Source of the DNA: RUG11237 sp964450185
Lineage (GTDB): Bacteria; Bacillota; Clostridia; Lachnospirales; Lachnospiraceae
NCBI GenBank assembly: GCA_964450185.1
Contig: CAYVCL010000053.1
Span: 1 to 20,661 of the forward strand
DNA length: 20,661 nucleotides
Reading direction: 5' to 3'
Below are positions 15,833-20,661 of the stretch, in pieces. Under the pieces are notes generated by a model. That model was not told the origin of the DNA. It did not search any database and saw only the letters and a list, made by a program, of their open reading frames with translations. Numbering within the stretch: position 1 is the stretch's first letter; each line of letters begins with the position of its first letter. Both the position numbers and the translations under genes were made by a program.

Positions 15833-16678
15833 ATGAATATAATTAACGCAATTATTAACTTGGTAAACAATCCTATTACTCAACTTGTAAATTATTATGA
15901 AGCAAGAAATAGAGCCAATAATATGGGAGATGCTTTGGAAGAATATGTAAAGGACTTATTCGCTAATTCTTATGATTTAAATGAAGTAGAAAGAAATAGA
16001 AGATTGAGTGAAGTGTTTTCTTATTTAGGTAATAATAGCAATCCACCAGATGCTATGTTAAGAGATGGTGATGCAATAGAGGTAAAGAAAATAGAAAGTC
16101 CTAGTTCAGCATTGGCTTTGAATAGTAGTTATCCGAAACATAAATTATATTGTAATAGTAGCATGATTTCAAATGCATGTAGAGAGGCAGAACAGTGGAC
16201 TGAAAAAGATATGATTTATGTAGTTGGAGTGGTGGAGAAAAACAAAAACATATTAAAAAGTTTATGTTTTGTATATGGAACAGATTATTGTGCATCTGAT
16301 GAAGTATATAGTAGAATAAAATCTACAATTAAGAACGGAGTAGAAGCAATACCGGGGGTACAATTTGCTGAAAGTAAAGAACTCGGGCATATTAACAAAG
16401 TAGACCCATTAGGTATTACATATATGAGAGTTCGCGGAATGTGGGGAATAGAGAATCCATTTAAAGTATTTAATTATGTTTATGAAAGAGATAATACAAA
16501 AGAATTCAATTTTATGTGTATTATTGATTATGAAAAATGGAATTCGCTAGATAATGTTAATGAGTTAGTAGAATTATCTTTACGGGTTAAAGAATTGGAG
16601 ATTGTAGATGTAGAAATAAAAAATCCTGACAATCCAGCAAAGTTAATAGATGCAAAACTTATAAAATTTAGTAGGTAG
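15833..16678 (+). CDS. NgoPII-family type II restriction endonuclease (GGCC)
   Basis: A 281-aa protein matching the NgoPII restriction endonuclease family as I recall it: NIINAIINLVNNP at the start, then NNMGDALEEYVKDLFA (29-44). The PD-(D/E)XK catalytic motif is PPDAMLRDGDAIEVKK (71-86: D73, E83, K85). LNSSYPKHKLYCNSSMI follows and belongs to the family core. Family members cut at GGCC, consistent with the M.HaeIII-like methyltransferase next to it. The methyltransferase start is 9 nt after this stop. GAGG/GGAAGG (15813-15820) lies about 12 nt before the ATG with an A-rich spacer, so initiation may be moderate. Restriction precedes modification in the transcript and no C-protein gene is visible. 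Confidence 0.9.
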   Translation: MNIINAIINLVNNPITQLVNYYEARNRANNMGDALEEYVKDLFANSYDLNEVERNRRLSEVFSYLGNNSNPPDAMLRDGDAIEVKKIESPSSALALNSSYPKHKLYCNSSMISNACREAEQWTEKDMIYVVGVVEKNKNILKSLCFVYGTDYCASDEVYSRIKSTIKNGVEAIPGVQFAESKELGHINKVDPLGITYMRVRGMWGIENPFKVFNYVYERDNTKEFNFMCIIDYEKWNSLDNVNELVELSLRVKELEIVDVEIKNPDNPAKLIDAKLIKFSR

Positions 16679-16687
16679 GTGTATATA

Positions 16688-17695
16688 ATGAAAGTAATAT
16701 CGCTTTTTTCTGGAGCAGGAGGATTGGATTTAGGATTTGAAAAAGCAGGGTTTGAAATTCCATATGCAAATGAATATGATAAAGCTATATGGGAAACATA
16801 TGAAAAAAATCATTTGAATACAAAGTTGATAAAAGGAGATATTCGACAAATTCCAGATGAAATTTTTGAAGGGGAAATTGATGGAATTATTGGTGGACCT
16901 CCTTGTCAATCATGGAGTGAGGCAGGGGCATTGAAAGGAATTGATGACCCGAGAGGCAAATTATTCTATGAGTATATAAGAATTTTAAAACATAAACAGC
17001 CTAAATTTTTTCTTGCGGAAAATGTAAAGGGAATGATGGCAAATCGACATAGTCAGGCAGTTAAGGATATAGTAGAAGCTTTTGAAAATTGCGGTTATAA
17101 TGTAACAATTAATTTAGTAAATGCTGCTGATTATGGTGTAGCTCAAGATAGAAAAAGAGTATTTTATATTGGTTTTAGAAAGGATTTGAATGTAGATTTT
17201 CATTTTCCAGAACCAACCACCTTAGAAAAGGAACAAAAATTAACTTTTAAAGATATTATTTGGGATTTAAAGGATGATGCAGTCCCAAGTTTAGAAGGAA
17301 ATAAGACGAATGGTGTATTAAAAATGCCAAACCATGAGTATTTTACAGGTGCGTATAGCCCAATTTTTATGAGTCGTAATAGGGTAAGAGGTTGGGGTGA
17401 ACAAGCATTTACAGTACAAGCGAGTGGAAGGCAATCACAATTGCATCCACAAGCACCAAAGATGGTTAAAGTAGGAAAAAATGATTGTAGATTTGTGGAA
17501 GGAAAGGAAAGTTTATATAGAAGATTGACCGTTAGAGAAGCTGCAAGAGTGCAAGGATTTCCAGATGACTTTATTTTTTATTATATAGGATTAAATGATG
17601 GCTATAAGATGATAGGTAATGCGGTTCCAGTGGAATTATCTAGAATAATAGCAGAAGAAATTAAAAGTACATTAGAAAAGGAGTTGCTATCCTAA
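16688..17695 (+). CDS. DNA (cytosine-5-)-methyltransferase, M.HaeIII/M.NgoPII-like, GGCC
   Basis: A 335-aa C5-cytosine methyltransferase. Motif I is SLFSGAGGLDLGF (5-17), motif IV GGPPCQSWSEAG with catalytic Cys73, motif VI AENV (110-113), motif VIII QDRKR (153-157), motif IX RRLTVREAARVQGFP and motif X IGNAVPV. Long stretches agree with remembered M.HaeIII sequence (GIDDPRGKLFYEYIRILK, FMSRNRVR, FTVQASGR, SQLHPQAP in the target-recognition region), so GGCC with methylation of the inner C is predicted with good confidence. I place the start at ATG 16688, with AGGTAGGTG overlapping the endonuclease stop; an upstream in-frame GTG at 16679 lies inside that site. It should protect host DNA from the endonuclease encoded just before it. 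Confidence 0.95.
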   Translation: MKVISLFSGAGGLDLGFEKAGFEIPYANEYDKAIWETYEKNHLNTKLIKGDIRQIPDEIFEGEIDGIIGGPPCQSWSEAGALKGIDDPRGKLFYEYIRILKHKQPKFFLAENVKGMMANRHSQAVKDIVEAFENCGYNVTINLVNAADYGVAQDRKRVFYIGFRKDLNVDFHFPEPTTLEKEQKLTFKDIIWDLKDDAVPSLEGNKTNGVLKMPNHEYFTGAYSPIFMSRNRVRGWGEQAFTVQASGRQSQLHPQAPKMVKVGKNDCRFVEGKESLYRRLTVREAARVQGFPDDFIFYYIGLNDGYKMIGNAVPVELSRIIAEEIKSTLEKELLS

Positions 17696-17711
17696 AAAAT
17701 CCATGCTAACA

Positions 17712-17745
17712 TACCACACATTCTAAGATAGAAGGAGGTGTGGTA
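17712..17745 (+). promoter_or_regulatory. Inverted repeat covering the ribosome binding site of the 53-aa ORF
   Basis: TACCACAC (17712-17719) and GTGTGGTA (17738-17745) form a perfect 8-bp stem with an 18-nt loop. GGAGG (17734-17738), the ribosome binding site of the ORF at 17750, sits at the loop-stem border, so folding would hinder translation. No T-run follows, so it is not a terminator. Confidence 0.5.
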
Positions 17746-17749
17746 AGAT

Positions 17750-17911
17750 ATGGAATCCAGTAACAACAAGTGTTTAGTCAGTAGTTATGCAATGGTTCAA
17801 TTCTTTTTGAAGCAACTGTTTAAAGAAAATCTGATTGATACAGATACCTATGTATTTGCAATGAACATGGCAAAAGAAGAATACGGACAAAAGCAGAAGA
17901 AAAGACATTGA
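17750..17911 (+). CDS. Small 53-aa protein, possibly a relic of a recombinase module
   Basis: An ORF of 53 codons with a strong GGAGGTG ribosome binding site (17734-17740) and ATG start: MESSNNKCLVSSYAMVQFFL at the N-terminus, then FKENLIDTDTYVFAMNMAKEEYGQ and a Lys/Arg-rich end. The KENLIDTDTY...MAKEEYG part resembles, from memory, the short SHOCT-like ORFs that precede large serine recombinase genes in mobile elements of Clostridia. No recombinase follows; the repeat block begins at the stop codon instead. It could therefore be a truncated element end or a free-standing small protein. Codon use is less AT-rich than in the methyltransferase. Confidence 0.55.
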   Translation: MESSNNKCLVSSYAMVQFFLKQLFKENLIDTDTYVFAMNMAKEEYGQKQKKRH

Positions 17912-18081
17912 CGTACATGTGTATAGCCTATGGCTTTTCATTGCCACGTATGTATACACCTTGAAAAAATATTGTAGCGTATGTACATTGCCTTTACACA
18001 AAGCAACGTATGCGTATAGCTCTAAATTTTTTATCTACGCATATGTACACATCCTAAAATTAAGCAACGTATGTGCATAGC
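17911..18081. repeat. Six imperfect, about 30-bp-spaced repeats at the right end of the island
   Basis: Degenerate copies of ACGTATGTGTATAGC start at 17911, 17946, 17977, 18006, 18037 and 18067, so spacings are 35, 31, 29, 31 and 30 bp. The copies at 18006 and 18067 are the closest to each other. The copy at 18037 reads better in reverse. Many units contain short palindromes (ACATGT, GTATAC, ATGTACAT, CATATG), and neighbours can pair (GTGTATA at 17919-17925 with TATACAC at 17953-17959). Spacers are AT-rich and unrelated. The last unit directly abuts the displaced prfA end. Repeats are too divergent for a CRISPR array. Function is unknown. Confidence 0.7.
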
Positions 18082-18085
18082 ACCC

Positions 18086-18124
18086 GACCAGGCGGCGAAG
18101 TTGGCGAATATGCAGGAGAATTAG
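18086..18124 (+). pseudogene. Displaced 3' end of a second prfA copy
   Basis: The frame reads DQAAKLANMQEN followed by TAG, against DQTAKLAKMNEN and TAG at the end of intact prfA (13158-13196): 9 of 12 residues and 30 of 39 bases agree, mostly differing at third positions. The next 7 bases are also shared (TAGGGGAGAT across the stop), and the homology continues loosely into the terminator. No start or body of prfA is present here. It is best read as the original or donor end of prfA, separated from the gene by insertion of the island. Confidence 0.8.
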
Positions 18125-18185
18125 GGGAGATTCCTGTAGTTTAGATGTGAGATTGAAAATTGGATAATGAGATGTAAGAAAGAGG

Positions 18186-18226
18186 TGCCTTATATCAGTT
18201 TAAGTGGCTGATATAGGGCATTTTTT
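18186..18226 (+). terminator. Rho-independent terminator of the displaced prfA end
   Basis: TGCCTTATATCAG (18186-18198) pairs over 13 bp, with one G-U, with CTGATATAGGGCA (18208-18220), followed by TTTTTT. The flanks and loop (AAGAAAGAG before, GTGGCTGAT within) match the terminator after intact prfA, so both descend from one prfA terminator. The island's transcripts would also stop here. Confidence 0.9.
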
Positions 18227-18286
18227 GTGTGGTGATAAATGGTGAGATTGGAAAGTGAGAGGGGGCGAAGGTGTCGGAAAATGGTG

Positions 18287-18315
18287 TTGTGGAAATGGGA
18301 GAGGTATTATATAAT
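18287..18315 (+). promoter_or_regulatory. Probable sigma-A promoter for the 18405 gene
   Basis: TTGTGG (18287-18292) and a consensus TATAAT (18310-18315) are 17 bp apart. It stands downstream of the terminator, about 90 bp before the small membrane protein gene. The rest of 18227-18404 holds only short stop-limited frames and nothing else I can identify. Confidence 0.55.
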
Positions 18316-18404
18316 GAGTAATATAAATTTCAGTTTGACGAAGCGACAAATCCCAATTTGGAGAGATTGGAAAATTTGAAGTTGACGAATATTACGGAGA
18401 AATA

Positions 18405-18803
18405 ATGAAAAAGATTAATTCAATTAATTATGGTGGAAAGATTATTAGTATCGGCTTAATAATTATGTTTGTTGTACCGGGGATGCTGATGCTTATAAAT
18501 ACCATACTAGATTATGATGCAATATGGTTGATATTAAGGCTGTTATTTATAATTGGTGCCTTAATACTGATATGTTTTATAGTGCATTTATTCATTGAAC
18601 TGCATCAGGACAAGAAGATAGATAAGTACTATAGTAAGCATAGAAATGTAAAAATTATACTTAATGATGGCAAATGTGAGTGTGGAGCATGTGGAAGCAG
18701 AAATATTGGTCCGAACGATGAATTCTGCAATACATGTGGGTGTAAGTATGGACATGCAGAAGATAAGAAACCGCAAGAAATATTGAATGGCAGTGAAAAG
18801 TAG
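18405..18803 (+). CDS. Small membrane protein with a C-terminal zinc ribbon
   Basis: A 132-aa protein with two transmembrane helices (residues about 12-32 and 40-66), a basic linker (67-82) and a cytoplasmic C-terminal zinc-ribbon-like knuckle: C93-x2-C96, then C108-x2-C111, with extra cysteines at 91 and 113 (CECGACGSRN ... FCNTCGCKY). Such zinc-ribbon membrane proteins are common and of unknown function in Firmicutes. GGAG (18396-18399) is 5 nt before the ATG. The following ferredoxin gene starts 38 nt downstream with its own ribosome binding site and may be co-transcribed. I cannot assign a family. Confidence 0.7.
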   Translation: MKKINSINYGGKIISIGLIIMFVVPGMLMLINTILDYDAIWLILRLLFIIGALILICFIVHLFIELHQDKKIDKYYSKHRNVKIILNDGKCECGACGSRNIGPNDEFCNTCGCKYGHAEDKKPQEILNGSEK

Positions 18804-18841
18804 AATTATGTGACTATGAATGAAAAGTTTGAGGTTGATTT

Positions 18842-19603
18842 ATGATAGGGATATATTTTAGTGGAACAGGTAATTCAAAATATGCATTAGAGGTATTTAT
18901 GAGAGAATATGACAATAATTCTGTTCTGTTTTCTATTGAAGATAAAAACCTCATAGAACACATAAATAGTCATGACGAGATAGTATTTAGTTATCCTGTT
19001 CAATATAGTGCAGTACCCAAAATCCTGAGTGATTTTATACATAACAATTCTTCGGTGTGGCAAGGAAAAAGAGTTTTTATTATTGCTACAATGGCATTGT
19101 TTAGTGGAGATGGTGCAGGAGTATTGGGGCGTTTGTTAAAGCAATATGGTGCAAAAATCACAGGTGGCTTGCATCTGCAAATGCCAGATAGCATTGCTGA
19201 TGAAAAAGTATTAAAGCGTTCTCTCAAAAAGAATATTCAGCTTGTGGAAAATGCAAATAGTAAAATTGTCCAAGCTGTTGCCTATATAAAGAATGGAAAA
19301 TATTCACAAGAAGGCGTGGGAATTTTATCTCGTTTGGCAGGTTTCTTATCACAGCGATTATGGTTTGGGCATAGAACTAGAAAATATAGTGATAAATTAA
19401 AGGTAGATGCAGACAAGTGTATTGGATGCTCTAAATGCGTAAAGATATGTCCAACAGAAAATATTATTATGACAGATAATAAAGCACAAGGGAAGAATAA
19501 ATGTACGGTATGTTATAGGTGTGTGAATGCGTGCCATAAACAAGCAATTACACTGCTTGGAAAAACAGTTATTGAACAAACTTCTGTTGAAAAATATTTA
19601 TAA
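18842..19603 (+). CDS. EFR1-type flavodoxin-ferredoxin fusion protein
   Basis: A 253-aa cytoplasmic redox protein. The N-terminal flavodoxin-like domain starts with the phosphate-binding motif YFSGTGNS (5-12) and contains FSYPVQYSAVPKIL and FIIATMALFSGDGAG. From about residue 194 there are two 4Fe-4S motifs of ferredoxin type, CIGCSKCVKICP and CTVCYRCVNACH, eight cysteines in all. This layout is that of the EFR1 family of Clostridia, thought to carry electrons using FMN plus two Fe-S clusters; the partner enzyme is unknown. GAGG (18831-18834) is 7 nt before the ATG. All cysteines are present, so it looks functional. Confidence 0.9.
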   Translation: MIGIYFSGTGNSKYALEVFMREYDNNSVLFSIEDKNLIEHINSHDEIVFSYPVQYSAVPKILSDFIHNNSSVWQGKRVFIIATMALFSGDGAGVLGRLLKQYGAKITGGLHLQMPDSIADEKVLKRSLKKNIQLVENANSKIVQAVAYIKNGKYSQEGVGILSRLAGFLSQRLWFGHRTRKYSDKLKVDADKCIGCSKCVKICPTENIIMTDNKAQGKNKCTVCYRCVNACHKQAITLLGKTVIEQTSVEKYL

Positions 19604-19644
19604 TACAAATGTAAAAATTTGAATTTGTAGGAGAAACGCAAGAT

Positions 19645-19791
19645 ATGTAAAGCAATATAGCAAAGCGTGGTCGCAAAAAAACAGGCATAAAATTATGTTG
19701 GATTCCAAATGCAGCACACAATTCTGATGTTGATAATCCAGAGGATGTAAATAATTGTATCAAAGAATTTTTGGAAGATTACAAGAACTAA
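19645..19791 (+). pseudogene. Small gene inactivated by a stop at codon 2
   Basis: AGGAG (19629-19633) stands 11 nt before ATG 19645, which is followed at once by TAA. The same frame then stays open for 46 codons, reading SNIAKRGRKKTGIKLCWIPN and ending NNCIKEFLEDYKN with TAA at 19789-19791, and contains no other ATG, GTG or TTG near its start. One base change (for example CAA or AAA to TAA) would explain it. The product would be a basic N-terminus with an acidic tail, about 48 aa; I do not recognise the family. A sequencing error is an alternative. Confidence 0.5.
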
Positions 19792-19810
19792 AAGGAAGAA
19801 GGAAATAGTT

Positions 19811-20422
19811 ATGAATGGAGAATTTTATATTCAGAAGTTGAAAGAGGCATATGAAAAATGTGGTTTATCAAATGAGTGGAATCATCTTTTTGAAATAGCA
19901 CATGGTATATCCGAAGAAGACAAACAGTTATTGCTGAAAGAATATCCTGATTTCCCAAAAAGTTTAATGGAAATCTTAGAAACCATAGATGGAACATATT
20001 GGCGAAAATATGGTGACGAAGAAGTGAACTATTATTTCTTTGGCTCAGATGTTGACGAAGGTGAGTATCCATACTATTTGTTTTCTGCAAAAGACATGAT
20101 GGATAATACAGATAGGGCATCAAATTTTGGAGGTTTATTTTATTATTTTTTAGAAGAATTTGATGAGGATTATGGTCCGTTTGTGGATGATAGAATACAG
20201 ATGGATGTTAATAAATTAAAATGGTTGAATTTTTCTGATTGCATGAATAACGGTGGTACTTCAAGTTTGTTTATTGATTTTACGCCATCTGAAAAAGGAA
20301 TAAAAGGGCAAGTCATTCGATTTTTACATGATCCTGACGAACTGGAAGTTATTGCTGACAGTTTTGATGAGTTCCTTGAAATGCTAATTGCGGATAAGTT
20401 CAAATTTATACAAGAGAAGTAG
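19811..20422 (+). CDS. SMI1/KNR4 (SUKH) family protein
   Basis: A 203-aa soluble acidic protein. The order ISEEDKQLLLKEYPDFPKSL, then ETIDGTYW, a beta-rich middle (YYFFGSDVDEGEYPYYLF) and the C-terminal GQVIRFLHDPDELEVIADSF with DEFLEML fits the SMI1/KNR4 (SUKH) superfamily. Members often serve as immunity proteins against contact-dependent or polymorphic toxins; no toxin gene is next to it here, so it may be an orphan immunity gene. A purine-rich AAGGAAGAAGGAAA (19792-19805) precedes the ATG. The family is fairly clear, the role inferred. Confidence 0.8.
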   Translation: MNGEFYIQKLKEAYEKCGLSNEWNHLFEIAHGISEEDKQLLLKEYPDFPKSLMEILETIDGTYWRKYGDEEVNYYFFGSDVDEGEYPYYLFSAKDMMDNTDRASNFGGLFYYFLEEFDEDYGPFVDDRIQMDVNKLKWLNFSDCMNNGGTSSLFIDFTPSEKGIKGQVIRFLHDPDELEVIADSFDEFLEMLIADKFKFIQEK

Positions 20423-20513
20423 TTTGGAGGAGTGGCGAATTTTAAATTGTAAATCACGTAACTGGCACAATATAGCAAAAATAAATAAAAACCCAAAATA
20501 AATCCGATGTAAA

Positions 20514-20542
20514 TTGACAAAAATGCACAAAAATGATATAAT
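20514..20542 (+). promoter_or_regulatory. Consensus sigma-A promoter of the repeat-containing gene
   Basis: TTGACA (20514-20519) and TATAAT (20537-20542) both match consensus exactly with 17-bp spacing, and TG at 20534-20535 adds an extended -10. It is the strongest promoter in the window. The stretch 20423-20513 upstream holds nothing I can identify. Confidence 0.9.
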
Positions 20543-20586
20543 TTTTGTATTGAAATGTGAAAATTCACAGAAAGGACTTGACAGCT

Positions 20587-20661
20587 ATGTACGAAAGAAA
20601 TACACTGAGCACAGCACAGCACAGCACAGCACAGCACAGCACAGCACAGCACAGCACAGCA
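20587..20661 (+). CDS. Start of a gene with a pentanucleotide repeat, probably phase-variable (partial)
   Basis: ATG 20587 follows AAAGGA (20571-20576) and the consensus promoter at 20514-20542. The product begins MYERNTL and then, from 20608, repeats S-T-A-Q-H encoded by AGCAC units up to the window edge. Because the unit is 5 nt, gain or loss of one unit shifts the frame. The unit gives the same five codons in all three frames, none of them a stop, so only the downstream sequence decides whether the protein is full length. The identity of the gene cannot be determined from this window. Confidence 0.65.
   Translation, partial: MYERNTLSTAQHSTAQHSTAQHSTA
20608..20661 (+). repeat. AGCAC pentanucleotide microsatellite, at least 10 units
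   Basis: Perfect tandem AGCAC units run from 20608 to the end of the window (54 nt, 10.8 units) with no interruption. The tract continues beyond the window. Uninterrupted tracts of this kind near the 5' end of a gene are typical of slipped-strand phase variation. Confidence 0.95.

Noticed and set aside
17911..18081. CRISPR array
   Set aside because: The repeats are only about 15 bp, degenerate, partly inverted, and no cas gene is present; CRISPR repeats are near identical and longer.
18314..18382. 22-codon ORF after the 18310 TATAAT box
   Set aside because: No ribosome binding site, overlaps the promoter -10 box, composition not distinctive; another frame here also reads plausibly to a stop just before 18405, so neither can be supported.
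19604..19629. Inverted repeat TACAAAT/ATTTGTA after the ferredoxin gene as a terminator
   Set aside because: The 7-bp stem is almost all A-T and no T-run follows.
20170..20652. Long minus-strand open frame (160 codons) across the SUKH gene and the repeat tract
   Set aside because: It is a shadow: the start lies in the AGCAC microsatellite read backwards (CCAVL repeats) and the rest is antisense to a clear plus-strand gene; no ribosome binding site.

Overview
The window looks like a low-G+C chromosome of a Lachnospiraceae-type Clostridium. The grounds are genes typical of that family (DUF4250, DUF4364, an EFR1-type flavodoxin-ferredoxin, an ASKHA/DUF4445 protein), AGGAGG-like ribosome binding sites and sigma-A promoters with extended -10 boxes. 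No rRNA or tRNA gene was seen.

Region 1 (1-13300) is core chromosome. It starts with the tail of a probable ABC transporter ATPase and its ABC-2 permease. Then come a DUF4250 protein, an ASKHA-domain protein that probably reactivates a corrinoid enzyme, a polysaccharide deacetylase and RarA. A bidirectional terminator separates these from a leftward operon: malic enzyme, TIGR01212 radical SAM protein, DUF4364 protein. Back-to-back promoters at 7702-7775 drive that operon leftward and rho rightward. After rho come rpmE (own promoter and structured leader), a DUF1385 membrane protein with a fibronectin III tail, prmC and prfA. prmC modifies the GGQ motif of the release factor made by prfA, so these two work together.

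Region 2 (about 13300-18081) is an AT-rich island inserted at the 3' end of prfA. It holds four co-oriented genes: a winged-helix-like protein, a protein with a PD-(D/E)XK-like D...DCK signature, an NgoPII-family restriction endonuclease and an M.HaeIII-like cytosine-C5 methyltransferase. The last two should form a GGCC-specific type II system; the first two are not recognised and may be an extra defence module or accessory factors. A 53-aa ORF behind an SD-covering hairpin and six imperfect repeats spaced about 30 bp follow. Directly after the repeats is a second, diverged copy of the prfA 3' end (last 12 codons, stop and terminator). The island is thus bracketed by two versions of the prfA end, as expected for an element integrated there, but no integrase is visible.

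Region 3 (18082-20661) is a patchy accessory stretch: the displaced prfA end and terminator, a small membrane protein with a zinc ribbon, an EFR1-type ferredoxin, a small gene with a stop at codon 2, a SUKH/SMI1-KNR4 protein, and the start of a gene with a near-ideal promoter. That last gene runs into an AGCAC pentanucleotide repeat (at least 10 units, cut by the window edge), an expected phase-variable locus.
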